NCBI GenBank assembly: GCA_026874595.1
Contig: CM049317.1
Location: 53,401,618-53,465,617 of the forward strand
Reading direction: 5' to 3'
From: Sipunculus nudus
Taxonomy: Eukaryota; Annelida; Sipuncula; Golfingiida; Sipunculidae
Length of the DNA: 64,000 bases
Position numbers and translations under genes: made by a program. Position 1 is the first letter of the stretch, and every line of letters starts with the position of its first letter. Below the pieces are notes generated by a model. That model saw nothing but the letters and a program-made list of their open reading frames with translations, did not search any database and was not told the origin of the DNA. Shown piece after piece: positions 1 through 9,768 of this stretch.

Positions 1-2
1 AA

Positions 3-1094
3 ACGGACTTCCGTCTTGCCCGCAGTCTGGAGGTCGGCGAGGGCAAATCGTTGTGCTACAGCAGGCCTCTCATATACTTCAATGACCCGGAGGACGGGGG
101 CAACAGGACGGCCAACATGACCGGGATAAAGGACATGGAACCTCTGCGGGGCCAGGCCATGGATGACGGACGGATCGTGATCCCGCCCAAGTACACGGAA
201 TCCTGCCGCTACCCGAACATGTTGCGTTTTTACATCAACGAGGTACCGCTCACGTACAAAAACTACACTCTTATCACCCTGCCGGACGAAAACGGGACAG
301 AAACCGAATTTGCTGTGTTGTCGGACCTGCCTTCTGAAAATTACATCCGTGATATGAATTACGGCTACATAGTGGATGACGTCGATCCCGCCCTGCGGGA
401 CGTCACCGATTTCCTGCCACCGATAGAGGCCGATGTCCCCATCATGGAAAACCCTTACACGGACAAGGAAATCGAAGGCGAGCTCGATCTCATGTCTATG
501 CTGGAAAACGCGAACCAGATGCGCGTTTTCGATCGCCATTTACGTTGGACGATGGCCATGTATCAGGTTTACACCAGCAATGACCCAGACCTGGGGAAAA
601 TCGCTTCCGACATAATCAACGGCATCGGCAGCGCCGTTGGCACAGTATTCAGTGGTGCGTTGGATTTCTTCGGTAAACTCCTTTCTGGGATTTTGGGATT
701 CCTCGGTACACTTGCTGGTAAAGTGATCGCTTTTATACTGGGGATAATGGTGGGTATCGGTGGCGTTTATGCTTTTTTTGTACTCCTAAGACAAATGACA
801 GCCCTGACCGTGCAAGCGGGGCGCGGGGCCTACGTCAAGTACAAAGACAGGAAAAGCGGGGTGCCAACGGTTGTTATCAGAGACCGTCGGTCGTCCACGT
901 CGTCGAGTTCCTCCTCTACGTCGTCGTCGTCTGAGGGAGAAGACGAACCGGCGGGAAAAGGCGAGCAGACCCGTCTGCTGGGGAAAACAGGAAAAGATAA
1001 CATTGTGAACGCTGAAAAGGACATGTGGGGCAAGAAATGGAATAAAAGATCGACAAGACGGGACAAATTGTCCATATGGCCTAGCGTATATTAA
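3..1094 (+). CDS. Glycoprotein B-like fusion protein, C-terminal part
   Basis: The frame is open from the window edge, so the gene begins upstream and only its last 363 codons are seen. A CYSRP motif near residue 18 matches the conserved cysteine segment late in the herpesvirus gB ectodomain. After an acidic region comes a long Gly-rich hydrophobic tract (about residues 200-262) like the membrane-proximal region plus transmembrane anchor of gB. The tail that follows is about 100 residues long, Ser-rich and acidic, then basic. Several N-glycosylation sequons precede the anchor. gB is the class III fusogen of the envelope. An AATAAA follows the stop directly. The assignment rests on motif order, not alignment; another class III fusogen is the main alternative. 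Confidence 0.72.
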   Translation, partial: TDFRLARSLEVGEGKSLCYSRPLIYFNDPEDGGNRTANMTGIKDMEPLRGQAMDDGRIVIPPKYTESCRYPNMLRFYINEVPLTYKNYTLITLPDENGTETEFAVLSDLPSENYIRDMNYGYIVDDVDPALRDVTDFLPPIEADVPIMENPYTDKEIEGELDLMSMLENANQMRVFDRHLRWTMAMYQVYTSNDPDLGKIASDIINGIGSAVGTVFSGALDFFGKLLSGILGFLGTLAGKVIAFILGIMVGIGGVYAFFVLLRQMTALTVQAGRGAYVKYKDRKSGVPTVVIRDRRSSTSSSSSSTSSSSEGEDEPAGKGEQTRLLGKTGKDNIVNAEKDMWGKKWNKRSTRRDKLSIWPSVY

Positions 1095-1100
1095 AATAAA
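1095..1100 (+). terminator. Poly(A) signal of the gB-like gene
   Basis: AATAAA begins on the base after the TAA stop of the gB-like gene, a spacing typical of compact herpesvirus transcription units. Confidence 0.6.
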
Positions 1101-1235
1101 AAAACGTATACGTCTTATATAGACCTATGGGTTGTCTTGTATGCAACTGTACAAGTAATGGACCACCCCCCCCCCTCTTTCCACCATTGTATAATGATCA
1201 ATAAAAGTAACAAGAAAACGTGTCAGTTGTTGTCG

Positions 1236-1241
1236 TTTATT
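1236..1241 (-). terminator. Poly(A) signal, minus strand
   Basis: TTTATT on the plus strand is AATAAA on the minus strand. It lies about 80 bases past the stop of the 1319-2035 gene and may serve the antisense gene series upstream. Confidence 0.5.
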
Positions 1242-1318
1242 GAAAAGCAAACAAGTGATATACATGTGCCTGAATCCGTATATATCAGAACTGTGAACTA
1301 TAACAAAATGTCGGGTGT

Positions 1319-2035
1319 TCACGGTAAACTTTGCTGACGAACGATATGAAAAATACAGCAACAAACACGCAACACGTCGTTCAGATCAGCTCTCACTGTC
1401 CCTGGTAGACCCAAGTTCATCGATATAGAACCGGCGTCGGGGAAAATGTAACTCGTGACGTCTTCCCACGGGTGACGAGTTATGCTGGCGTTAACAGCGT
1501 TCGACGACGACACTCCGATCACGATATCCGCAGGCAAGGGCCCTGTCAACAGCCCGGCGGGTCCTCCGCGTTGTCCGCGAAATGTTTGTTTCATCCCACG
1601 CACGAAACGGTTCAGCTTCCCTTTTCCCTTCCCGCGTATGAACGAGACGCGCTCGTCTCCAGCCTGCCAAATACAAACTGACGTGGAGTCCGTCTCGACG
1701 TCAACACTGGTGTCTGAAGTGCTGTGCCGTGCGGAATCTGACCCCAACCATCGTTTGAACTGCATGTCGAGATCCGTTGACCGTACAAGAACTCTGTTTC
1801 CTGTGACGTGGAATACGACCGTTTTATCACCACTCGTCGCCAGGTTGAAAAACACGTGAACATCCGAACCGCTGTCGAGGCACCAGTAAAGAAGGATTCC
1901 ATCTGATTCGAGGTGCAGCGTGTTCAACACGTAATCTGTGACACGACTGTTAGAGTTTGTTGTTCCACTTCCGGGAACCGTAGCAGACAGGCGGTTCTTT
2001 CTACCGGTTGTGCGGTGCATAGTTTCAAGAGTCAT
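1319..2035 (-). CDS. Hypothetical protein, 238 aa
   Basis: No family recognised. The frame opens further upstream from a TTG codon, but the first ATG is at 2035 and a TATA-like CTTTTATTTGTG lies about 45 bases above it, so I take 2035 as the start. The middle is Thr/Ser/Asp-rich. A basic Gly/Lys/Arg stretch (RGKGKGK..RG.K) sits around two thirds along; a similar HGRGKGKYAGF segment occurs in the 15693-16955 protein, possibly a shared nucleic-acid-binding patch. It is the last of four consecutive antisense genes that converge on the gB-like gene. Confidence 0.6.
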   Translation of the reverse strand: MTLETMHRTTGRKNRLSATVPGSGTTNSNSRVTDYVLNTLHLESDGILLYWCLDSGSDVHVFFNLATSGDKTVVFHVTGNRVLVRSTDLDMQFKRWLGSDSARHSTSDTSVDVETDSTSVCIWQAGDERVSFIRGKGKGKLNRFVRGMKQTFRGQRGGPAGLLTGPLPADIVIGVSSSNAVNASITRHPWEDVTSYIFPDAGSISMNLGLPGTVRADLNDVLRVCCCIFHIVRQQSLP

Positions 2036-2075
2036 ACTTTTGTTCGGGGGGGGGCACAACAGACGTTGTGACAAA

Positions 2076-2092
2076 CACAAATAAAAGGTGTC
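2076..2092 (-). promoter_or_regulatory. TATT-type promoter-like motif, copy 1
   Basis: A 17-base element (minus strand GACACCTTTTATTTGTG) is repeated exactly at 3273-3289. Each copy lies upstream of an antisense gene, here the one starting at 2035. The core resembles the TATT-type late promoter element of some herpesviruses. Confidence 0.45.
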
Positions 2093-2107
2093 TACCGTGC
2101 GCGATTT

Positions 2108-3184
2108 CTAGTCCGTGTCACCGCACGTGCATCCCATTTCCTTCATCTTTTTGTAGAAGACGGATTCGGGGTCAGAGCAAACGACAAACACGGTAGGCAC
2201 GCCGCCATGGTGCGATGCCTTGCTTTCATACATTTCGTTGGCTTCAACCATAAACAAAGGCTTGCGCGTCTGAATGTCCATCGCCAGGTTCATCGGGCGT
2301 TCTTGTCCGTCGTCCCGCTTGTTTGTGACGCGGACGGCTTTTGCGCCGTTGTCTTGTGAAGGTTTGCATAAGACACAGTAAGCGGGGTATTCTAAGGGCT
2401 CGTCGTCATCATCAATCGTCGTGTCCGTTACAGGTGCTAGGTCATACAAGCGCACGTCGGTGCACGGTCTCACGGGAGCGCCGTCCCTTTTTACCAAGTC
2501 TTCCAAGTGAACATACCACAGGCGATGGACGGCCCCGGTCACCGGATCCATTTCCTCCATTAGATATCCCTGTGTGGATATCATATTTTCTATGTAGCGG
2601 TTCATTTTAGGATGCTTGCATTGTACCAGCACAGAATGGGGGTGAGGGAACTGGCGGTCCCCCGGTGGCACAGGCTCCAAGGATCCGTGAACAGAACATG
2701 GCCGGTGGCGTTTCGTTGAATGCGTATCAAGAGACGTGACATCCGTAGTGTCTGGAGTTGTGCTGGGATGTTTGTCATACTTCGTCTCAGAGGGCGTTTG
2801 TGGGGTGCTGGCAGTTGTTTGAATGTTCTGATTCGGCTTAGGTTGCGCGACTGAAGAAGATAAACGTAACTTGCTTTTTCCGCGGAGCGTACGGTCAGAA
2901 CGGCATTGTTGGCTCTTTGACTTGGTTGCATGAATCATTTCCTTTTTCTCCATCTTTTTCCTTTTCAGTTGCACCCGTGCGTCTTCCGCACATTCTAACA
3001 TTCCTGCGCCCAACCAGTTTTCTAACGCTTCCTGGTCGATTTTCTGTTCGCGGACTGTCACGCCTGGTAGAGGTGCGGGCCCGTCCTGCGTTTCCTGGCA
3101 TGTGGCTATGGCAGCTATATGGTGAAGAGCGGCCATTGACTCGCGATTGCGGGTATTCTTTGTGGTATGATCTACCGTGTCCAT
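2108..3184 (-). CDS. Hypothetical protein, 358 aa
   Basis: No family recognised. The frame extends up to a GTG at 3262, but the first ATG is at 3184, so the start is uncertain. The N-terminal third has a Lys-rich, probably helical segment (RKKMEKKEM), followed by a Ser/Thr/Pro-rich linker. The C-terminal half is more structured, with an acidic DDDDEPLEYP stretch, a CVLC pair and a terminal CTC motif that could bind metal. It lies between two antisense genes with short gaps, and the shared 17-base promoter-like motif is at 3273-3289. Confidence 0.6.
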   Translation of the reverse strand: MDTVDHTTKNTRNRESMAALHHIAAIATCQETQDGPAPLPGVTVREQKIDQEALENWLGAGMLECAEDARVQLKRKKMEKKEMIHATKSKSQQCRSDRTLRGKSKLRLSSSVAQPKPNQNIQTTASTPQTPSETKYDKHPSTTPDTTDVTSLDTHSTKRHRPCSVHGSLEPVPPGDRQFPHPHSVLVQCKHPKMNRYIENMISTQGYLMEEMDPVTGAVHRLWYVHLEDLVKRDGAPVRPCTDVRLYDLAPVTDTTIDDDDEPLEYPAYCVLCKPSQDNGAKAVRVTNKRDDGQERPMNLAMDIQTRKPLFMVEANEMYESKASHHGGVPTVFVVCSDPESVFYKKMKEMGCTCGDTD

Positions 3185-3272
3185 GAGTGCGGATGTATTC
3201 GTGATATGAACAAAATGCACTTTGCTGCCAGGACTGAATTGTACATCGTGTGACGCAACCACGGGTCTCCGT

Positions 3273-3289
3273 CACAAATAAAAGGTGTC
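3273..3289 (-). promoter_or_regulatory. TATT-type promoter-like motif, copy 2
   Basis: Exact repeat of the 17-base element at 2076-2092, in the same position relative to the next antisense gene (2108-3184). It lies in the short gap before the 3299-5596 stop. Confidence 0.45.
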
Positions 3290-3298
3290 GGATGTGGA

Positions 3299-5596
3299 TC
3301 ATGCTGTTCCGCCTGTCAGTTCGGGAAGGCCAAAAACACGCATGTATTCGTGAATGCTGTCATGCAAGTGCATCGCGCAATCACATGCATACCAACAAAG
3401 GCAACCTTGACACAGGTGTTTTTGCGGGATTTTGTTCCGGCAAAGACCCACGACATGCTTCACTCTCTTTTCATGGAGCGACAGCTCTGTTTCGTTTGTG
3501 TTCTCGTTCCAGCTCGATGAGGGTCCGTGGAAGTGTGTGTCTTCGAAATGACGCACGCACGTCGCTCTCTGAAGCGCTTGTGCGTTTTTTGCGTCGCAGG
3601 AACAGCAAACTGCGTTCTCGAAGCCTTCCCCGATGGTGTGGACAAGTTCGTAGCACGTTCTCTCACCATTGCATACCTGCACGACGCACAGCGATGCTTT
3701 CGATACGCAACCTTTTTTCTTCCCGGTGCATCTCGGCGTCCCTACCACGGCGGGAGGGTCCTTCGTAGATCCTGTGACTGTCACTGGACCGAACCGCCCG
3801 GATGTGACGTAAGCCATCGGTACCCCGTGCCTGTCACCGGAACAGAGCATCATGTGGCGTTCGGCGTGCACGTACAGTTCACGCGAAATCCGTTTTGCCA
3901 TCGCAGGCGGAGCAGGGGCTTCGTAAACCCTGTGCCATGACAAGGGCAGGGCTGTGACTGAGAACCCTCCGTAAGGAGTTCCCACCCGCAGGCTCGGTGT
4001 GTGCACGAAGCGGGGTTGACATTTCCCGCCCTTGTTCAGACGATCTACGTCAACGCAAACGCTGCGGGTGAACTCTGTTATGAATGGCTTCCGGACGCAC
4101 TTGGCCTGGCACAGCGAGCACGCAACCTTCAAGAATGTTATGTATTCTAGTCCACCAGCCAACGTATCTGATATCGTGCTGTACATCTGCCAACGGTACC
4201 TTTCCTGTATAAAGGAACGTAACACGAAACCTACAAGGTCTGCTTCTTGTGATTTGTTTTCTACATTGTTTGTTCCGACACTCATGACAGCCGGTCCCCT
4301 TCCGAGTGGTACAAACACGGTGCGTCGCAGCATTTTACTCATGTTCTTAATTTTATGGAGGACAACTGCATCCATGTGACCCGTTCGTTGCTGGGACAGC
4401 GCATGCGGTCGCTTTTCGCTACACGCCGTCTTGCAACGGTTTAGCCAATGTTTCATGATAGGCCCCATACCTGAGAATAGATCAGTCCTCGGGTCTGGAC
4501 CCGCGTTCACAATACAGCCATTTGGTAATGATACGGCTACCGCCCTGGCGGAAGTGGAGCGGCAAAGGTTTACACGGCTGAGGTGTTCAACTGCGTTCAA
4601 CGAGGATACGTGTACCAAACTCGGAGCAACAGGTTCAGAACACGCCCGCTGCCACGTTTCCGAATTGCCCTGGTCGCCGTTGCTTTCATCCGCTGGGGCA
4701 AACGTGGGCTGGGCAGAAGAACAAACCTCACGGAAAAATGAAATCCTGTTGCGTATGACTTCACCCAGGCAAGACGGTGTGGGCATCTCTGCGTGCTCCG
4801 TCACGCCCTGCTCGTCTGCTGCGTCTCCCGAGCCTTCCCCTTTTGTGGTTTGTATCAGGTTTTCGGACAGCGACAGGTACCATTGGCGTGCTGGGGCGGA
4901 TGCGCCGCTTCCGAATTCGTATATACAGTTGATTATGGCCTCCTGTAGCTCTACATCTATTGACAGGCAATCGCTTAAACTTTCATGTAGGAAGACGCGT
5001 CTCAGACGACGCCTGTATTCTCTGGCCCGCGACAGGCAAGCGGCATGTGCGTCATCGTCCACGTCCGTGTCAAAGGGTATAACACTCAGACTGCACGCGC
5101 AGCACAGGTCATAAACCAAAGAAACGTCTTGCGCAAAACCCGATTCTCTCTGTCGATCAGTATCATTGGACCAGTTGTGACAGAACCACTTGTAAAACCG
5201 CAGTCCCAGATTGTAAGTATACAACCATGCAGTTGCATTCGGGCCTCCTGTCTCAAAGAAGGAACACAAGTCCGATAACCGGTCAACACCTTCGGGGTCG
5301 AACAGCAGTGGTTGTGCTACGCATCTTAACAGAAAAACCTCTTCTGTTGACAGATCACACTGCGTAATTTTGAAGGCAGCGAGACCTGAATCTCGGATCG
5401 CATGTTTTACGCTTTGTGTGAGAAATCCGTCCAGACCGGCCTTGTCCGCTGTTTGGTCCTGCGTGAGGAATATCGCCCGGCATAACCCCCGTAGAAATTG
5501 GGTGTGAGCGTGAATGACGGATTCGGTGGTGGTGGTCGAATCACCCCCATCTCGAGGGCGCGTCGCTGATGGCGCGTGATACGATACAGACGACAT
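3299..5596 (-). CDS. Cysteine-rich conserved-type protein, 765 aa
   Basis: Starts with a genuine ATG at 5596, ten bases from the stop of the next antisense gene. The first 400 residues look alpha-helical and without pattern. The last 200 contain many Cys and His: a CCSC..C..H group and a closing CxxCxCxxxCxCxxHxH cluster, which suggests structural zinc. Size and position two genes from the gB-like gene recall the herpesvirus packaging proteins (UL28 and UL32 families are large and zinc-binding). That is positional inference only; no diagnostic motif was seen. Confidence 0.65.
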   Translation of the reverse strand: MSSVSYHAPSATRPRDGGDSTTTTESVIHAHTQFLRGLCRAIFLTQDQTADKAGLDGFLTQSVKHAIRDSGLAAFKITQCDLSTEEVFLLRCVAQPLLFDPEGVDRLSDLCSFFETGGPNATAWLYTYNLGLRFYKWFCHNWSNDTDRQRESGFAQDVSLVYDLCCACSLSVIPFDTDVDDDAHAACLSRAREYRRRLRRVFLHESLSDCLSIDVELQEAIINCIYEFGSGASAPARQWYLSLSENLIQTTKGEGSGDAADEQGVTEHAEMPTPSCLGEVIRNRISFFREVCSSAQPTFAPADESNGDQGNSETWQRACSEPVAPSLVHVSSLNAVEHLSRVNLCRSTSARAVAVSLPNGCIVNAGPDPRTDLFSGMGPIMKHWLNRCKTACSEKRPHALSQQRTGHMDAVVLHKIKNMSKMLRRTVFVPLGRGPAVMSVGTNNVENKSQEADLVGFVLRSFIQERYRWQMYSTISDTLAGGLEYITFLKVACSLCQAKCVRKPFITEFTRSVCVDVDRLNKGGKCQPRFVHTPSLRVGTPYGGFSVTALPLSWHRVYEAPAPPAMAKRISRELYVHAERHMMLCSGDRHGVPMAYVTSGRFGPVTVTGSTKDPPAVVGTPRCTGKKKGCVSKASLCVVQVCNGERTCYELVHTIGEGFENAVCCSCDAKNAQALQRATCVRHFEDTHFHGPSSSWNENTNETELSLHEKRVKHVVGLCRNKIPQKHLCQGCLCWYACDCAMHLHDSIHEYMRVFGLPELTGGTA

Positions 5597-5605
5597 TCGT
5601 GATTT

Positions 5606-8600
5606 TTAAAACACGTGCGTTTTCATCCAAACGCAAAAGTCATTCCAAACAGGAGAGCTGTGAACATCTGTCACGCTGTCTTGTGCAGTAAACGGCGTGC
5701 CGTGGATGCACGTGTGTATATCCCACAAGGCGGACTGGCTGTTACCACTGGCCACCGCCTTATATTGGGTGATGCTCCTCAGCCATCTTTCGGTCTGTCC
5801 AGTCGATACTGCAGGGCAGGAATCCTTTATGCAACGCTTCAGGTATCCAGATAGGTTTGGACGGGAGGGATCCCACAGGAATAATGGTGCTTTTCTTGTG
5901 ATCATGCAGCGCATGTGTGCCCGCAGCTCATCTGATTCGGATCCTGTGTCAAGCAACCTTTCTGCGATGTGCACGCAGATGTTGTTTATGTTTTGTGCCC
6001 TTCGGCGCAAAAAGTTGACCCGTTTTTGTCTAAGCGTTGGCGCCTCCTTAGCGTCCGTCGGAGGGACAGGTAGCCGACGCAAAAATATGCGGCACATTCC
6101 GCACAGCCGCCCGATGGCTTTCAACAACAGGGTAGTGGCCAAGTAGCTGCCCGCCCGGAAACGGGCGTGCACCACGTTATTTGAACTTGAACCACTCGTA
6201 ACGTGGGCGTGCATGAACCTTTCCACAAAATGCAGCACCCATATTCCCAACGGTTTCAAATGCCGTGCGATCTTTGCCTTCCATTTATCCTCTATGTTCA
6301 AAAGCGACAACCGTTGTGTCCAGAGGTCTGTTTTCCCACAGTCCCACCAGTCGCCCGACACCAAGAGGTCCTGTTCCTTTGCCGTCTTTGGTTTCATCGC
6401 CTGGCTCAGGACGATGTCCTCCATTATCATGTTGACCAACGGGGAAGCCCCTCCTGCTTTTGTTCGATCGCATGCATTACCCATACAGTCGGGTATGCAT
6501 GTCGCTAACAGGTAGATCGCCGTCTTTCCTGAAAGGTGCAGACCCAGCCACCCGGCCATGCGTCGCACTTGTGCCGATGTCTGGATCCGGGCGTGCTCGC
6601 ATCCTTTATCCCACAGCATGTTATCCGTTGTCGGCATATATGACCACAGGGAATCCCGTCGGGACACTGAATCGTCCCACTTCTCCCTGCATTTTTCCAG
6701 CAACAAACGGAACGCTTGTTCTGGTTCTTCTCTGACGCAGGTTCGTTCAGACAGTGGCCATACCGCGCCTACGTAAACATCGCCCTCCTGGATCCTCTTT
6801 CTGCTGTATGGGGTATCATCGGTGGACAGCGACCCATTCTCGAAACAGTCTGCAGCGCTGAACCCCACCACGTCAGCAGCAGCCGTCAACAACACCTTCA
6901 GGGCAATCTTGTCCTCCTTGCACATGTCGCCCATAAGCCGTATGTATACGTGGTGTTGTGGCAGCTCGGGGGACAGCAGGTTAAACAGGACAACGTCTGC
7001 ATCAGGCGGTTCATCCTTTCTCCGCTCCCGCAAACGCATCGATTGCCTCACGTGAGACTTCAAACGTGCGACACCCGTCCCTCTGCATCTCGACACATAG
7101 TTCACACACATGTACACGTACGCTGCCATGACCTTCCCCATTATATCGCACAACCACACAGGGGTCACACTGGTAGCCTCTTTTGGCCTCTCTACAGGCA
7201 AAGCTGTGTCGTCACTTGCAGACGTACTTGTCGACGTTGCCTCACCGGAAAAAGTCTCCTTTGCTGTGGCAGCATGTTGTGATGTGTCTTCGTCCACGTC
7301 GCTGTCGTATTCCTCGAACGTAACGCCGGGTTTACTCTGAACGAATGACGGATGGTCCACCCCATATGCTTTCGTTGTACATTGGCTTTTGCTGTCTGCT
7401 GTAAGTTTCGGGAGCTGTGCCCGAGGGACTGCAACCAACCTGGCGACCCGCTCACAGTTGTACGCAGCAAGCTCCGAGGTGGTCAAACTTAGTTTTTCGG
7501 CTTTGTCAGCCCAGGCTGTGTCCAACCATGAAAGGTGTGGTAACTCTGTTTGTTTCTTCTGTCTACAGGTCGACGCGACCCATTTCTCTGTGCCGTGTAG
7601 GCTCGGTTGTGAACAAATACTTAAATTTCGTTTCTGTCTTTTTTCTAAATGCCGTAGTTGCGTGTCCTCGGATGGTACGCCTGTTTTGGCGGCGTCAGCG
7701 ATCAAGCACAGAAGTTTGTTCATCCACTGGTGGCATTTAGCCCGCACGGTCGCAAATCGCTCCCGTCCCAAGAGGTTGTCCAAGTTGCGTGATGTGTCAA
7801 CGGCGCTTTTGTCCTCCCGATGTTTGTCTGCTGTCCAGACGCATACCCAGGCCGGAGCCAGTTCGAAATTATCCAGTTCGCAGAGGGCGTAAGACGTGGG
7901 TGTTAAGGCCTTCCACAGAACTGGGTGATCCTTCAGACGGTAGCTGTAACAGTCACACGTGTGTAGACTTTCGTCCGACGGGTCGGCAGTATTTTGCCAG
8001 CGTTTGTCAGACGCGTTGCACGATTTATGGTTTTTCCCGTTTTGTGGCAGTAGGTCAGCTAGTAGCAGCCTGTAACGTTTGCCTGAAAGATGAACCGTCT
8101 CGTACGTCAGGACAGCTGCCCCCGCATCCCGCACTAAGTGTTCTTCATTTTCCCGCCATTGGTCACCTGCTTTGTGAAGATCGAGGGCTGTTGAGATATC
8201 CCCATCACCCTGGAATTCAACCGGTAGGGACTCTATGAAAGATGAACGGCAGTTCCCCCATGCACTGTCTGCGTCGCACGGGGCCAGCCCTGACTCTATG
8301 GCATTCGCGTCTTGGTTGAATCGGCGAACTCCCATATCCATGAAACCCGGTTGCATATGTCTTCCTTGAAATGCCCTTGTCAGGCCCTTCCAGTCGGCAT
8401 GCACAGTGTGAAACAAGTAAGGGTCTGGTAACTTGATCAGTTGGCTCAAGTGCGCACCTAGTGACACCGACCCGTTCACCTTTGTGTCATTGGAAATGTA
8501 GCCCCTCCAAAACAAACTTTGGGTATCTGCCCGATACATCAAGAAACCCGTGTACAGGTGTATGATCGCCACTGGAGTCCATGTCGTAGGATCAAACCCG

Positions 8601-8872
8601 AGGATGAACCCATTTTCACAAGGGCTAGTGTCAACAGACGTCCTTTCAACCCAAAGATCCCATGGTTTGCGGCCGCGTTTTTTAAAATTCGTGCCACGCA
8701 CTTGGAGCTTACGCTTCAATGATTCGGAAGGTGCATAGGGCACCAGACCTTCGTTCTTGCATGACACCCTACGGCAAAAGACAAAATGCTGACAATCCAT
8801 CGTTACATTTACTGCGTTCAAATATCCAGGAGCATTTGGACAGATACACTCATACGAACACTTCACGTACAT
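5606..8872 (-). CDS. Large hypothetical protein, 1088 aa
   Basis: The frame opens from a GTG at 8893; the first ATG is 8872, giving 1088 residues. The first 50 residues hold seven cysteines. There is no signal peptide once the ATG is used, and no transmembrane segment. Several Cys/His groups occur near residues 300-340 (CDCYSY and following). The size falls in the range of the herpes single-stranded DNA-binding protein and the major capsid protein. The gene lies in the same block as the gB-like gene, where UL29 lies in other herpesviruses, but I see no motif that proves either. CTTTATTGTG upstream resembles the motif before its neighbours. Confidence 0.65.
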   Translation of the reverse strand: MYVKCSYECICPNAPGYLNAVNVTMDCQHFVFCRRVSCKNEGLVPYAPSESLKRKLQVRGTNFKKRGRKPWDLWVERTSVDTSPCENGFILGFDPTTWTPVAIIHLYTGFLMYRADTQSLFWRGYISNDTKVNGSVSLGAHLSQLIKLPDPYLFHTVHADWKGLTRAFQGRHMQPGFMDMGVRRFNQDANAIESGLAPCDADSAWGNCRSSFIESLPVEFQGDGDISTALDLHKAGDQWRENEEHLVRDAGAAVLTYETVHLSGKRYRLLLADLLPQNGKNHKSCNASDKRWQNTADPSDESLHTCDCYSYRLKDHPVLWKALTPTSYALCELDNFELAPAWVCVWTADKHREDKSAVDTSRNLDNLLGRERFATVRAKCHQWMNKLLCLIADAAKTGVPSEDTQLRHLEKRQKRNLSICSQPSLHGTEKWVASTCRQKKQTELPHLSWLDTAWADKAEKLSLTTSELAAYNCERVARLVAVPRAQLPKLTADSKSQCTTKAYGVDHPSFVQSKPGVTFEEYDSDVDEDTSQHAATAKETFSGEATSTSTSASDDTALPVERPKEATSVTPVWLCDIMGKVMAAYVYMCVNYVSRCRGTGVARLKSHVRQSMRLRERRKDEPPDADVVLFNLLSPELPQHHVYIRLMGDMCKEDKIALKVLLTAAADVVGFSAADCFENGSLSTDDTPYSRKRIQEGDVYVGAVWPLSERTCVREEPEQAFRLLLEKCREKWDDSVSRRDSLWSYMPTTDNMLWDKGCEHARIQTSAQVRRMAGWLGLHLSGKTAIYLLATCIPDCMGNACDRTKAGGASPLVNMIMEDIVLSQAMKPKTAKEQDLLVSGDWWDCGKTDLWTQRLSLLNIEDKWKAKIARHLKPLGIWVLHFVERFMHAHVTSGSSSNNVVHARFRAGSYLATTLLLKAIGRLCGMCRIFLRRLPVPPTDAKEAPTLRQKRVNFLRRRAQNINNICVHIAERLLDTGSESDELRAHMRCMITRKAPLFLWDPSRPNLSGYLKRCIKDSCPAVSTGQTERWLRSITQYKAVASGNSQSALWDIHTCIHGTPFTAQDSVTDVHSSPVWNDFCVWMKTHVF

Positions 8873-8989
8873 CACAAATATCAACAAAAACACAATAAAG
8901 ACGGTTATGGATACGACGGTTTATACGATATGTAACAAACATGCAGTAAATACACGCCCGGAGTAACCGGAGCTGTACATAAACCTGTT

Positions 8990-8995
8990 TTTATT
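8990..8995 (-). terminator. Poly(A) signal for the 9125-9712 IAP gene
   Basis: TTTATT on the plus strand (AATAAA on the minus strand), about 130 bases beyond the stop of the IAP gene and before the start of the 1088-aa gene. Confidence 0.5.
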
Positions 8996-9124
8996 TCATA
9001 TACAGTAATACACAATGTCCACAGGGGCCGTTATACGAACTGATTTAGTATATACGACTGATTATACACATAGTCCGTGGGAAATAAAGTCCGCGCGCCA
9101 GTACAACAACGTGTTAGTCGATAC

Positions 9125-9712
9125 TCAACATAAATATATACGTATCTTGTTTGATGCGCGCACATTGCATTGGGGGCAAACCTGAAGCTGAGCAGAGCAT
9201 GTGTTGCACACCAGCAGGTGATTACAAGGCAAGAAGACGACACTCACTTCCTCTGCAAAACACACCTTGCACAAACACCTGTCCTCGTTTTGTCCTTCGT
9301 CTTGTATTGGGGTTTGACGTGTTGTTTGTTGATCGGTAGCTTTGGGTGACGCCAAGACGTTTTCATGCGAGGTTACGCTTAGGCGTGCATCCAGGAAAGA
9401 GCATCCATGTGTCCGTTTGGCATGCTCTACCCACGGGTCGTGTTCTGGCAACCACTGGTCAAGAAGGACACCGCATTGGAAACACTTAACCTTGTCTGCG
9501 CTGCCCGTGTAATACAAGCCAGCTTCTGCCAGCCTGGCAGGCTTTTGTATGTCGCGTACAGGCCAGTTCGGTAAAAACGACGCCAGGCGATCTATGTACT
9601 GTTGCATAGAAGGCTGAGTTAAATAGACGGTGGGTAATACCTCCTGTCCTACAACCTCAGTTAACGTTGTTACCTTTCTCATGGCGGGCACGGAGAGAGA
9701 TATGTCAGACAT
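9125..9712 (-). CDS. Inhibitor-of-apoptosis protein, one BIR plus RING (IAP-A)
   Basis: A 195-residue protein. The BIR zinc site is C77, C80, H97, C104 with the C-x2-C-x16-H-x6-C spacing of the family. The RING at the C-terminus uses C148, C151, C163, H165, C169, C172, C179 and C182. IAPs of this type bind caspases or adaptor proteins through the BIR and ubiquitinate partners through the RING, restraining cell death. The start is a true ATG with a TATATAG box about 50 bases upstream. It is the first of three antisense IAP genes in a row, which points to local duplication or repeated capture. Confidence 0.9.
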   Translation of the reverse strand: MSDISLSVPAMRKVTTLTEVVGQEVLPTVYLTQPSMQQYIDRLASFLPNWPVRDIQKPARLAEAGLYYTGSADKVKCFQCGVLLDQWLPEHDPWVEHAKRTHGCSFLDARLSVTSHENVLASPKATDQQTTRQTPIQDEGQNEDRCLCKVCFAEEVSVVFLPCNHLLVCNTCSAQLQVCPQCNVRASNKIRIYLC

Positions 9713-9761
9713 GTTAACGGATGGTCGAGTACAGACTGCAGTGCAGTCCCTGGAGCGCGGC

Positions 9762-9768
9762 TATATAT
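9762..9768 (-). promoter_or_regulatory. TATA box of IAP-A
   Basis: TATATAG on the minus strand, about 50 bases upstream of the ATG at 9712. Confidence 0.5.

Noticed and set aside
4431-5114. Sense-strand frame of 227 codons inside the antisense 765-aa gene
   Set aside because: Lies wholly within a larger, better-supported gene and has no recognisable content.
5606-8872. Signal peptide at the start of the 1088-aa protein
   Set aside because: The hydrophobic start exists only if translation begins at a GTG (8893); from the first ATG there is none.
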